The notes under the pieces are model-generated. The model made no database searches. It was not told the origin of the DNA and saw only the letters and a program-made list of their open reading frames with translations. This document shows, in pieces, positions 1 to 11,633 of a DNA stretch of 64,000 bases. The stretch's first letter is position 1. Each line of letters starts with the position of its first letter. The stretch is from the NCBI GenBank assembly GCA_013368325.1, contig JAACJK010000110.1:434001-498000 (forward strand), given 5' to 3'. Both the position numbers and the translations under genes were made by a program. The DNA is from Ephemerocybe angulata (lineage: Eukaryota > Basidiomycota > Agaricomycetes > Agaricales > Psathyrellaceae).

Positions 1-2321
1 GCCTTACCTTCCTCAGATGTATGTCGAAACGGACACCGACGCTACAAGCTGCTATCTCCTCTTCCAGCGTTTGGGAGCGAAGGCGGACCTCATCAACAAC
101 ATCGTCGCACAAGCACAGAACCTGCCCGAAGCTCTCAACGGCCCCGTTACCGAGGGTCTTGTCGGCGTCTGCGAGATGCGTGGTCGCATCTCTGGCCTTT
201 CGACCTTCTGCAAGCGCTTCGCTGCCATCCTAAGACGAAGCGATGTCGAGACTTTCCTCAACATCGGACGCTTATACCCAGACATCGCGCCGTTGGAGAA
301 GAGGATCGACATGCACATCGACTTGTTGAGGCGCGACGAATTCCGGGATATGGAGTGTGTCACAGACGTTATGAAGTGAGTGTATTTGGCTCCCGTCGGC
401 GGGCCGCTTGGACTGATGCAGCCACCGAATAGAATTCAAGCGCAGTTCGACCATCTTGCGGAAACTTACTTTAGCGGGTATGAGCATGACCTTGCGGAAC
501 GCGAGCTGGGCTATGTTCTGGCGCTGGATCACGACTTGGATATGTGTGCTGCGTCGCTCGGGTTGACCAAGACTTCAATCGACGTAATTGTTCAAGATGA
601 AGGTCGGTGTTTCCTGACTTGATGCTAACGTGGGATGTGGCTGATCCGGAATCGTATAGACTCTGTGCTTGACATGGGCGGATACGACGCCGACCAGGCA
701 TTCTTCCAACCACTCCAGAAAGTCCTTGATCAGTGTAAGAGTGCAAAGAACCTCACAAGGTCAGTTTACCCCGCATCCTTCTCTGATGAAGTGCGATATC
801 GAGATGAATACCAACTGATACGTACATCTCGCCGTTAGGAAACTGATCAAGCGTGTGGAGGACCTGTCGTTGGACTCTGCTGCCGTCAAGCCCCACTTAA
901 TTCCCCAGATGAAAGCACTGGCAGATAACGTTGACGAGCTCGCCGGTTTCGGCATTTCGGTCAGTCAAAATATATTCTTCACTTTAGACTTCCGTAAAAA
1001 TGGCTCTGAGCTGACTGATTTACCTACTCGGAACATTGCACTTATGTACCATGCAGCTGGCACAACAGGTCATGCCGCATCTCAGTGATGTCCGAGCGGC
1101 GAAATCGCCGTTCCAGCTGGCTACTATTCTTGGCCTGGTAAAGCAGACGGCGACGTCGACCGTGGCTAAGGATCTGAAGCCCGGTGCGTCAGCTTGGGAA
1201 GCCGTCTCGCAGTATGTCTCCCAGTTGTTGGAGGATGGGAACAAGCTGCTCCCCTTGACTTTGGAACCGGACAATGTCCAGAAGAGTGGGTAGCTTTTCC
1301 TGCTTCCATCACTGTATTACTGAGCCGCTGTTCCGCTTTTTTTAGTCACCGGCACCGCACCCTGGATCACGCGTGTGGCAGAGATCAAGGCCGCCCTCGC
1401 GGTCAACGTCGAAGCGGAGCGCAAGGTCGCGCAGCTGAACGAGGAGATGCAGGGTCTCGCGCGCAACGTCCGCGCGAAGAACCAGGCGATCCAGGAGTCT
1501 GCGGTCAAGATCGAGCTGATGGAGCGGCGGATGGAGGCGGCGAAGAAGCAGGCTGACATGATCACCGAACTCGAAACAGAGCTGAGCAAGATCAAGAAGC
1601 AGGAGCGCGCCTACGAGAAGGACATTGAGCAGCTGCAGACGGATTTGGATGCTGCGGAGCAGGAGAACGCGAAGATGAAGACGGCGCTCGCGGGGCAGGA
1701 GAAGCAGGCCACTGGTGCGCAGCCTGTCGACCAGCCTGATGCTGTACCCGTGGAGGGCAGCCTCGAGACGTCATACCTTTTAGAGCAGGTGCGCTGGTGT
1801 TCCGTTGCGCATGAAAGATTGATGTTCGTGATACAGTGTACTGATTTTCGTCGTATCAACAGATCGAAGCGCTGCGAGGCACGGTCAGGTTCCTCAGGAG
1901 CGAGAACAACTTCCTCAAGGGCCAAGACCTCATGCGTGAGATCGAAGCTCTTACGCCTGCGCCCATTGTTAGACGTCGCGCAGCACCTACTCCGCCCCTC
2001 GTCCCCTCGGGCAACTCCGACACCGAGTCTGACTCAGATGAGCTCGACTCGGACGGCCCTTCGGCGCCTCCTACGCTGCGGACTCTGGCTACTCAAACGA
2101 AGCTCCTGTACCGCGACGTTATCAAGTTCTCGTCGTCGCCCAAGGTCGTGGATTTGAGCGAGCTGAACAGGAAGAGGCAGGAGATGAAGAGCACGAAGGT
2201 GTGGATGCCGAAGAAGAAGATGCCTGCGCAGCAGGTGTTGGAGCGGAAGATGGAGGCTGAGAGGTTGAGTCGGAGGGTCCATGGGCTTATGGAGAGGGCG
2301 AACTTGATTAGCTCCCTCTAA
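1..2321 (+). CDS. Dynactin subunit p150 (Glued/Nip100/Ro-3 type), C-terminal part, 5' end outside window
   Basis: This is the large subunit of dynactin, the cofactor that tethers dynein to microtubules and cargo. The window opens inside an exon in frame 2. Spliced exons give the helical region of the dynactin family, with segments such as CYLLFQRLGAKADLINNIV, then QFDHLAETYFSGYEHDLAER and LIPQMKALADNVDELAGFG. A long coiled coil follows at about 1375-1730, rich in Glu, Lys and Gln (for example AERKVAQLNEEMQGLARNV). The tail is acidic and Ser-rich near 2000-2070, and the protein ends ERANLISSL with a stop at 2319-2321. At least five short GT..AG introns are visible, near 379-430, 605-655, 760-838, 960-1050 and 1790-1860. 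The CAP-Gly domain and first coiled coil would lie upstream. The family call rests on this central domain followed by a coiled coil. I am confident of the family but not of every small exon. Confidence 0.86.
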
Positions 2322-3055
2322 GTACCACCGCGCTTGCTATGTTTCATCCCTAATATGTTTCGGGCTTTTATTATCTCTTATAGATACCTTACTCTACCGT
2401 ACTTTACATGTTACACCCTATGCCCTGTTTGCGCTATCCTTATGCCATTTGTTTTGAATACCCAGAAACACAGAACGTCCGTATTAGTCACTGGAAGCCT
2501 AGTGTAGATAGTTTACAACAACAGGGTAGTCGTGACGCAATTATGAATAAAGACAATGAATAGGTCGAATAAGATAGAACGTCCGGGGGAGGAGGCTTAA
2601 AGACCGTAGTAAGGTGGGGAGGGGATAGCAAGGTACAGACATGTCCACAGAGTCATCAGACAATTAGCTCCAGAACATAAATCTGAAGGTGTTCCACAGA
2701 GCGAAACAGTAACGAAAGTGTCCACTTTACAGCCGCCGAGAGGAGGGAAGGGGTGATAAAACGAGACACAATAGGCAATAGTAATAATAACGCGGTGACG
2801 AGCACGAAGAGTAAGAAGGGGGAGGAAACATAGCTTAAATAACAAATGAATGAATGAATAAGATAGTCCGAGTCCGATACAATGTTCGTGCGTGTGGTAT
2901 TATCATTGACCCTGATGTCCGTAGAAGGAGACAGTCCAGAGGGACGTAAGGTTGGTGGGCGTTGCTAAGGGTTAAGAGTCTGTGCGTCGCGCGAGAGGCG
3001 ACGGTTCGGTGATGCGTGAGGCCATTTCTAAGCCGCAGTTAGGCGATGCCGTGTA
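2322..3055. other. Convergent intergenic region, 3' UTRs
   Basis: No credible gene here. It separates the tail-to-tail dynactin (+) and zinc-finger (-) genes. It contains AT-rich stretches and a short GAAT tetranucleotide run near 2845-2860, consistent with 3' UTRs and termination regions. Confidence 0.6.
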
Positions 3056-4517
3056 TCATGAGCTTCCGTAAAGCCACTCACCGGAGGGGAAGATCGGTTC
3101 ACAGTCTTCTGTTAAGATATCCTGGAGCGAGCCAGGCCTATGGACAGGGGAGTCGTAGTTATGGAGCAGGTCCTCGAGAGGCATGCTCTGCTCCCTCTCC
3201 TCCCCGTCGGTGCTGGGCGATTCCGCGTCGTACTCCTCCCGGTAGTGCTCGCGGTGGTACTGTTCGCGGTATACCCCACGGTAGTCCTCGCGTATCCGGG
3301 AGCCTGAACTTTCCCCATGCCGCCGAGAAGCGGAATCAACCTCGACGTACTTCATCACGGCTTGGAGAGCGACTTCTACTTCTTCCGGGGTCGATTGAAT
3401 GGCCTCGGTACGAGCTATTGATGGCTCGACGGGCACCCGCGTGTAGGAGGCGGCCTCTGGGGGGACGGTCGGACTGATCGGTGTGGACCGTGGCGAGTCA
3501 GAGAAGGACTCGCTGGAATCGCTGAGGTTGCCACACTCGAGGGGCGGCAGGGTGGGCCCTCGGGTGTACGATGATCGATAGTACGGGGAGGGCGCATAAT
3601 GGGGGTTGTAGCTGGTGTTGCTGTTGGAAGACCAATTTACCGGCGTCCACGCGGGATGTCGGCCGGTGGTGGCTGGATAGAGCGAGTACGTTGCTGAGTG
3701 GCAGGGGCATAAGGTTCAGAAGGCCTGATCGTGACGGGGAAGTGGATTCACGTACGAGTAAAGCCCGTCGTCTCGTCGCGATAGTACTTCTTGGGGCCTG
3801 TGCTCGATTCGATGCTGGAGAGTGGCAGTCCCGTTCTGTCTTCCGTGCACTTACCTTTCCGTGACAGGCCAGGGTCAGTTGATGCAGTGGAACTGGGTGA
3901 AACGGGGGTTGAGGCCGGTGCATCTCCTTCGATAACGACGCCATTGTGTCTGATAGAGTGTTTTTAGCGGCCAATTCGACGAGATAATGGGATGGGTGCA
4001 CGTACCTTGACTTTTGGTGGCGGCGCTGGGCATCAGTCTGGGCCTAGCATCAGGATCGACCAGCGTAACTCCAAGGACAGAAGTACGAACCCGGGTGAAT
4101 GTGGCATGGCATTGAGGACAGGCACTGGACACGACAGCGTCAATAGTTTGTCGTTGTTCTGGACGGCGAGAGGACATACTAGCTCGGCATGGAGTGCAGC
4201 TTCGTCGTTCTTTGATGCCTCTTGAGGTCTGCCTCTCGCGCGAACTGCTTGTCGCAGCCGTCGATGGTGCAGGGCCACACCGTCGCGTTGCCGGTCTTCT
4301 TCGCCCCCCAGGACTTCCTATTCGAAGGCGACTCCTTCTTCTCTTCTGAGTCCAACCGCTTATTGGACAGTTTTGCTGAGGAAGAGTATTGGGAAAAAAA
4401 GGGATGTCGCTCACGGATATGTTTGGGGAGTCTGTCCTGGCCATGGCTTCCACCGAGGCAAAGATGTCGGACGACGGGCGGCGTCTCTGCCAGTGGCACA
4501 GTGGACGACGTTGACAA
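3056..4517 (-). CDS. C2H2 zinc-finger protein, probable transcription factor
   Basis: Two adjacent C2H2 fingers follow a basic, Ser-rich N-terminus. The first reads WPCTIDGCDKQFAREADLKR followed by HQRTTKLH. After an intron with donor GTATGT the second reads YACPQCHATFTRTDAQRRHQ followed by KSRH. A third intron splits the KSR|H codon run. The C-terminal half is low complexity: Tyr/Ser/Pro-rich (YSLYPATTGRHPAW, SYNPHYAPSPYYRSSYTRG), then an acidic, Arg/Tyr/His-rich block (YREQYHREHYREEY), ending SGEWLYGSS with the stop at 3056-3058. Fingers spaced this way are typical of DNA-binding fungal C2H2 proteins, so nuclear action is inferred; the target genes are unknown. The start at 4517 is the first Met in frame but could be internal. 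The gene is divergent from the first ABC transporter gene with only 119 bp between start codons. Confidence 0.78.
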
Positions 4518-4636
4518 CGACGACCAAGAGCCCGGCTGTCCGTATCGGCACCTGCTCGTTTAGGAAATCCATCCCCTTTTGGCGCAAAGTTGGAATTCAG
4601 CGCCTCGTCAACTTTGCACGAGCCACCACCCAGGCC
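4518..4636. promoter_or_regulatory. Short shared upstream region between the zinc-finger gene and ABC gene 1
   Basis: The start codons of the two divergent genes are only 119 bp apart. Any 5' UTRs and core promoters must share or overlap this space, or one of the two starts is misplaced. No clear TATA box is visible. Confidence 0.4.
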
Positions 4637-7209
4637 ATGCCCCGCACCTTCAATCCGGAGGATACTGCCTCTGTGAAGCGCTCAAAGGTCGGCGTATGGG
4701 ATCTCTACGAAGATGTCGGCACAAAGGCCACAAAAATTCCCATGCTGGCCAACCTCGAGACCCTCTGGGAGAGCGTCGACTGTCTGCCCTATGTATGGCG
4801 CATGATTAGGGACATCTCGAACATACAGGGGTGCATGACCTACCTCTTTGTCTACGCGGTGCTGGAAATCGGACTGTCGCTGCTGCCGGCGCTGGGCGTC
4901 TGGTACTCTGGCCAGCTGCTCCAAGTGGTGCGTCGCGTCGTGGCTCGTGATCGCCCGGTTGTGTGGCAGCTCACCCCCTCCAGGTCGAAACCGCGGTGGA
5001 GAAGCGAACCGTCGATAAGGAATTCCTCATCCGCATCGCAATTGGCCGCATCCTCACCATATTCTCGATCCGCCTCTTCACCTACGTGCAGGAAAAGGTG
5101 CAAATCCCGCTCAACCTTCGAATCAAGCGATACTATGCCCTCCGAACGTTCTGGGCAATGGCGCGTCTAGACATGCCTACGTTCGAGGATGACGTGGTCC
5201 AGCAGCAGCTGCAGCAGTCTGTCTCGCACTCGACGCGTACAAGCATCGCCTGGGACGTGGTCTCGACATTCCTGAAGATCGGTTCATCCGCCATGCGTCT
5301 CTTCGCCCAAGTTGCCGTACTCGCGAACGTCCTGGGCGAACAGAGGGACGGAAGCTTGCTTCTCCTCCTTACCTTTGCCCACCTGTTTGTGGAGTGGTTA
5401 AGCAACTACCATGGGATGTTGCAGCGGAGCGGAGGTACGTGCCCGTTACTATATACCAATCCAGTATTCACCTTCTCCGCAGTTTGGGCCGCGACTACGG
5501 AGAACCAGCACTATATCACAAGCGAAGGCTTGAAGCGCGTCGTCAGCTCCAACCTCTACCGTAAGGAAATCGTCGCGATGGGCCTCCGGGAGCACCTCTG
5601 GCATCGTAAGTGCGCAATCCATCGTACCCAGCCGCCGCTCAACGCGTCGCACAGAATTCAAGAAGAGGGCCGAACGCCTCGGAGACAAGGTCACCGACTT
5701 CTGGGAAGAATACTTCAACAAGCGCCGCCAAGCCGCTCTCTTCTTCCAGTTCCTGCAAGACCCTCTCGGCGAGCTCCCCCGCATCATCTTCTGCCTCCGT
5801 GCAGTGCAGTACCCCGCAGCCATCCCCATGTCGCTCACTTCGCTTCAGCTCATCACCTCCACGGTGCAGGGCTTCAGCAGCTCCCTCTTCGAGCTCGTGC
5901 AAAAGACAAGCAGGATCGCAGAGAAACTCCAGGCTGTAAGGAAGCTGTATGATGTGTCCGCTGTGCCTAACAAGGTTGAAGACGGCCACCTTCCCTTCCC
6001 TGAGAACCAGAACAACCTCTTGACGGGCTTCGAGATCGAGTTCCGGAAGGTCTCGTTTGGATACCCTGGGAATGAGGCTTTGGCCCTGGATAACGTGTCC
6101 TTCAAGTTGGAAGAAGGGCAGCTTTGCGTAAGTGCCCCATTAAATGTGTAATTGTGCTGTTAGACTAACTTTTTTGGCTATCTTAGGTTATTGTCGGAGA
6201 CAATGGGTCAGGGAAGAGCACAATTTTGAAACTTATTGCTCGTTTATACGATCCGCTGGAGGGTCAAATTCTTATCAACGGAATGGACATCCGAACGCTC
6301 AGACTCTCCGACCTCCGAAAAGCCACCTCCGTCCTCTTCCAAGACTACTCCCTCTTCCCCTTAACCGTACGTCCCTTCTCCCCTCCTCCCCAACCCTTCC
6401 TCTCCCCTAACCCCCATACCTAGATTGGCGAAAACATCGGCTACGGCGACCCCGCACACGCATACGACATCGACCGAATCCGGGAAGCCGCCAAGCTCGG
6501 CGGCTGCGAAGAGTTCATCGACAAGCTCCCGGACTCGTTCGACTCGTACCTCGAGCGGCCCGTGAACGACATCTACAGCAACCTTCCGAGTGGCACTTCG
6601 AAATTGTTTGGGAGGGCGGTGAGTCATTCCAAGATTCGGAAGATCAGTGGGAAGAGGGCGGGGAGGGGTCTGGCGGAGGGCAAGAATGCGTTGAGTGGGG
6701 GGCAGATGCAGAGGGTTGCGCTGTGAGTTCTTTTATTTTGGGCAGGGTCTTGTGGGTAGGATGGGGTATTGACGATGGGTGATAGGGCACGTACGTTTAT
6801 GAGATCCTTAGTTGCACCGGAACCGGCGGTTGGGCTTTTGTTATTCGATGAGCCGTCAGCTGCCTTGGACCCTACTGCCGAACATGGTACGCTCAAACGT
6901 TTTAAACAATCATTTGATATTGTGGCACTAAATTCCCTCTGTAGAATTGTTTGAACGACTCCGGGAACTGCGCGGTAACAAGACGATGATCTTCTCAACA
7001 CATCGTTTCGGTAAACTCACTCGACATGCCGACATGATTCTGTGCGCCTACCATACTACCCGATATAATATAACTTTCACTGACGCCTTTCTTTAAGTTT
7101 CATCCATAATGGTGTAATCCAAGAATCAGGCACCCACGAGACCCTCCTCCGGAAGGAGAACGGGGAGTACGCCAGGATATGGAACCTGCAGGCGCAGGCT
7201 TACCTCTAG
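4637..7209 (+). CDS. ABC half-transporter (TMD-NBD), tandem copy 1
   Basis: This is an ATP-binding-cassette exporter-type half-transporter whose substrate is unknown. The protein starts MPRTFNPEDTASVKRSKVGV and has hydrophobic segments around YLFVYAVLEIGLSLLPALGV, RILTIFSIRLFTYV, LLLLLTFAHLFVEW and a region before VRKLYDVSAVP. The nucleotide-binding domain carries Walker A (VGDNGSGKST), Q-loop (LFQDYSLFPLT), signature (ALSGGQMQR), Walker B (GLLLFDEPSAALDP) and H-loop (IFSTHRFG), all intact. About 98 residues separate the Q-loop Gln from LSGGQ, roughly 35-40 more than usual; the surplus begins after LPDSFDSYLERP. About eight short introns are needed; one splits the Q-loop region (donor near 6366) and another follows the signature motif. 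It ends IWNLQAQAYL. The next two genes are same-strand paralogues with matching intron positions. As a half-transporter it would have to work as a homo- or heterodimer. Confidence 0.85.
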
Positions 7210-8123
7210 AGTCACTTTCGGGGGCCACACTTTCCTTTTTTTGCTTTCTTCCGCCGCTATCTATCTATCGAACGATATATCTCTTCGCGATTGACTGACG
7301 GACGGTCGAATGAACGAATGAACGAACGAACGAACGAACGAACGAATTATACTTACTACTGACTTTAACGAACGAATGAACGAACATTGCGATACCTGCC
7401 TACCTCCCCCTTTTGACTTTCTTGTGTTGTAGTTTGATATTACTGACGAACCTAAAATACACACCTTGCTTCTTGGCTGGAGCCCCTGGCGTAACGTCTG
7501 TTAATCTTATTGTTTCGACCCTGAAAAGAGTTCTTTCTCTCGACAGCAGTTCGGGATCGGGTGCAGAACCCTGAAAGCCTCATTGCACTCTCATTGCCAA
7601 TGACATGGGGTCAAGAAAACTCCGCCCTCGCTTTCATGCTACCAGCGCATCCTCCAAATCTCCGGAGTGCACCTTGAGCTTCACTGCTTTTCACAGCGCT
7701 AGAATCGAAGCCCTCATATTCCCCACAAATATATAGGCGCCCAGAGCGGCCGTTCAATTCTCGGCTTCGGCAAATAAGCGCACAACCTTGGCGGAGCTCC
7801 AACGATCAGCTGGTGGCAGTGACTCGCTGCCTACACTCCCCCATCACGGTGATCATACCGTCACAATGCATTCAATGACAATAGCTGTGAAGCGCCCAGC
7901 AGCGCCCAACTCGGTGGATCTGTCCGTCACTCTCCAAGGGGGTTGGCTTCCAACGAAGACAAATCACGCCTCGCCCACATTCAGCCTGAGTGTGATACAA
8001 AACCTTGTGCGGGATTAGAGCTTCTCCCATCTCGTCAGCGCTCCGCAGCCTTCTTAAGCTTTCCTGACGCCTACCTGCCCCCCAATACCCCAGCTCCACG
8101 CCCCTCTAACTTTCCTGACCACC
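7210..8123. other. Intergenic spacer between ABC genes 1 and 2
   Basis: No convincing coding sequence. It holds the 3' flank of ABC gene 1, a tetranucleotide repeat (7307-7346) and the presumed promoter of ABC gene 2. The only open frames are short and have no family resemblance. Confidence 0.55.
7307..7346. repeat. (AACG)n tetranucleotide microsatellite
   Basis: About ten units of GAAC/GAAT run in tandem, with a shorter second patch at about 7369-7387. It lies in the 3' flank of ABC gene 1. Confidence 0.85.
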
Positions 8124-10649
8124 ATGCCCCCAGAGAAACCATCGATGCTGTTCGACCCGGACGATGCGACCCTCGTCCGACAGACGCAAGTGGGCGTATG
8201 GCACCTCTATGAAGACATCTCTGGATCGAAGCGGATCTTCAGCCTGCCTCTCCTCTCGAGAGGCAAGATCCTGGTGGAGGCCTACAATGGGGGTCCCTAC
8301 ATGGCGCGCATGCTGAAGGATATCTCGGGAATCGAGGGGTGCAAGCCGTTCTTCTTCGGCTGGCTGTTCGTCAAGTTGTGCTTGGCGTTCATACCTGCCA
8401 TTAGTCTGTGGTATACCGGGCAGCTGCTGAGAATGGTGAGGACTGATAGCTATGTGCGATACCTCCTCAAGTTCATTTGGCTGATAGATGTGTAGGTTGA
8501 AACGGCGGTGGAGACGCGCTCAGTCGACATGGATGACCTCTTCCGAACAGGCGTCGGCCGAGTCCTTGCGCCTTTCGCCTCCAGGCTCCTTATGGACATT
8601 GCCAACTCCCTCCAAAGTCGCATACACGTCCGCATCGAGCGCTACTACTCCCAACGCGCCTTCCAGACGATTGCGCGCCTGGACGTCCCAACGTACAATG
8701 ACAACGCGAGCATACAGGTCTCCTTCGACAAGCTGAAGTATAATGGGTACTCGGAGATGACCTGGAACATCTTCGTGAATATAATCGAGATGATTTCATC
8801 GACTATTAATTTGGTGTCGCAGTTTACGGTGCTTATTAGTGTGTTCAGGGGACACTCGGAGGCGTTGTTTTTGCTCTCGACTACAGCTGCCAGACTGGCT
8901 GTCGATGCGCTGGGAAACCAGAGAAGTATGTGGGCAATGAAAGGACGTGCGTATTCAAAGGAGCGATAATATTTTGTGGCTTTCTGACTATTTTTCTTCA
9001 GTTTATGCCTACAAAACGGAGGATAAAGACTATGTCCACAGCGAGGGACTCAAGTCGATGGTGTCCGATGCTACATGTCGGAAGGACATGGTCGCAGGAG
9101 GACTCGGGGAATTCCTTTGGAAGCGTAAGCTTTATCCTTTCTTCTGAATAAACTATGCACTTTCTAAGATCAATACTGCAGAATATCAGGCAGCCATTGC
9201 CTCAATCGGCGACAAACATACAGACCCATACTCCCTCGTCACAAACTCCAGGTACACCATAATGACAAGACTGACGGAATACATGCGCGACCCCATAGAC
9301 GCCGTAAGCCAGGTTTACACCTGCCTCAAGGTTGTACAATCGCCTTCCTCGGCACCGTTCTCCCTGGCGACCCTCCAGCTCGTGAACAACACCATGACTT
9401 CCCTGAACTATAACCTTTACTATCTAGGAGAACGGGTGGATACCATCGCAGATAGCATCGACAACGTTCGCGCGTTCTACGAACTACTGGACTGCCCTAA
9501 TGTAGTCAAGGACGGTACAACACCTTTCCCTGAGAACCAGCTCGACATGTCGCTGGGTATCAGCATCGAGTTCAAGAATGTGTCATTCAAGTATAAGGAG
9601 AGCGACGACCTGGCGGTGAAGAACCTGTCGTTCAAAATTGAACAGGGCCAGCTTTGCGTACGTCGTCTGTATTCCCCCTTGTGCGCCTACATTATTCCTG
9701 ACTACTAGCACCCCGTTTAGGTTATCGTTGGAGAGAACGGATCAGGGAAGAGCACTATCCTGACCTTGATCACGAGGATATACGACGCTACAGAAGGCGA
9801 GATCCTGCTGAATGGTATAAACATAAAGACGTTGAAGTTGACCGACGTCCGGAAAGCCGTCGCTGTCCTCTTCCAAGAATACGCAATCTTCCCGATGACG
9901 GTACGTCCCTGTTGCCCTTCCGGTCCTTGTCGTAAAACCAACTCAACGACTGACAACCTGTAGCTTGGCCAAAATATTGGATATGGTGATCCAGCCAACA
10001 TGGACGACATAGACAAGATCCGACAAGCTGCAAAGCTCGGAGGCGCCGAAGAGTTCATCGACGCTCTACCCTACAAATATGATACGTTTGTTACACGCCC
10101 AGTCTACGACCACTCCTACGGCCAACCCTCCAGCACATCTGCCTTTGCAGGCAAGACGGTGGACTTCAAGAAGCTCAAGCTCAATGAAAGGCAGAAGGAC
10201 TTCAGTGGTGGGCAGAAGCAGCGCGTTGCTTTGTAAGTAGATGCGTCTTTTGCCCTCTCGGCCGCGAATACTGATGGGCGCTTATGCAGGTCGCGGACGT
10301 TCATGAAGTCACTCGTCTCTGCGGAGAATACTGTGGGCTTGCTGCTTTTCGACGAACCGTCAGCAAGCCTCGATCCGAGAGCTGAGCATGACCTCTTTAC
10401 ACGCCTTCGTGAGTTACGGGGCAGCAAAACAATGGTGTTCTCGTCGCACAGGTTTGGCAAACTGACTAGGCACGCTGATTTAATTCTGTACGTGTGTTCT
10501 ATTTCCAGGTATTGTGTCTGCCACTGACAGGAATGATTAGATACATCCACAAAGGAGAAGTCCTGGAAGCAGGAAACCATGTGCAGCTATTAAAGAAGGA
10601 CGGAGAGTACGCTAAGTTCTGGAATCTACAGGCGCAAGATTTCCTATAG
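8124..10649 (+). CDS. ABC half-transporter (TMD-NBD), tandem copy 2
   Basis: Paralogue of the flanking ABC genes. It starts MPPEKPSMLFDPDDATLVRQ and shares the N-terminal pattern VGVWHLYEDISG with its neighbours. Hydrophobic segments include FFFGWLFVKLCLAFIPAISL. The NBD is complete: Walker A VGENGSGKST, Q-loop LFQEYAIFPMT, signature DFSGGQKQR (Phe replaces the usual first Leu), Walker B GLLLFDEPSASLDP and H-loop VFSSHRFG. An extra segment rich in Ser, Thr and Lys sits between KYDTFVTRP and the signature. It ends FWNLQAQDFL. The conserved motif EGLKSMVSDATCRKDMVAGG before the second half of the membrane domain is also found in copies 1 and 3. Seven or eight short introns match those of copy 1. 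Spacing to copy 1 is 0.9 kb and to copy 3 about 1.0 kb. Transported substrate unknown. Confidence 0.86.
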
Positions 10650-11633
10650 ACATACTATAGAATAGAGTTAAGCTCCGACACTCTCCACTATTAGAAATAC
10701 TCCAGAGTATGAATAGGGCTTGGACGCTTTTCCTAAGCAATACATACACGAACGCAAAAGCTGTTAAATGTTTTGCCAGTGGATTTGATGTAACGTCCAT
10801 CCAGGCCAGCTTCAAATTAGTCCAGCCATATCTTAACCACAGCTGATGTAGAAGGTTTTTCGGCGCTCCGAATTACCCCAATGTGTTGGCGCTTACCCTC
10901 TTATGTGTCACTAGAGCGGCTTTCGAAGCTTCTGTGGACCTACTACCCTGCCTCAGAGCGTACCCAAGCCCACATCGTTGTCTTGGAGCTAGTGGTCGTG
11001 GTCGTGTGTAACTAAGGCAACTGAGCGGAGTTGCTGAAACCGGTAGACTAGAAAACATGAAGGCATCGTCCTAGCTTAGGGCCCTGCTTCCAGCCAAGCG
11101 ACAATTAAGTACTAAGCGCCCAATTGCCCCTATTTTGAGAGCCAGATTAGATAAGATTTTGTCTAAATTTGGAATTCTAACTCCGATGATGGGTCCTGTG
11201 GGCGAGGCAATGTGCTCCCTGACCTTCCCTGACTCGCAACTTCGGCCTTTCAACGTTCAACCTGTGACATCTTCCAGAAATCATCTTCGATCCTCGGTGA
11301 GAATGGTCTTTACCAAAGGGGCGTACCTTTCTCCAATGTCCGCCCAGCTTCTACCAAGAACTGCTGTGCGCTGGCATGCAGGTGCCACCGTTCTCGGGCG
11401 CTCCGTCTCAGCCGCAGGCGGAGTCTTCATCTGTGCCACTCAGCTTGAAGGTTTCGAAGTCATAATTCCCGGACCCGTGACGCCCACGTTCACGGGAAGA
11501 CAAATGCAGCACGCTGCGTTATCTCGATGGACTGCTGTAGAGTTAAAAGAGCCTCGCGTCCGTTGAACCTTCGTAACTGGTTTGTTCCCTTCACTTTTCG
11601 ATATCACTGCACCGAGCGTCTTTCTCCTATCTC
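10650..11633. other. Intergenic spacer between ABC genes 2 and 3
   Basis: No supported gene. A 143-codon plus-strand open frame at 11135-11566 has no recognisable domain and no homologous counterpart upstream of the other two copies, so I treat it as chance. The presumed promoter of ABC gene 3 lies at the right end. Confidence 0.5.

Noticed and set aside
11135..11566. 143-codon open frame between ABC genes 2 and 3
   Set aside because: No domain or homology, and no equivalent upstream of the other ABC copies.
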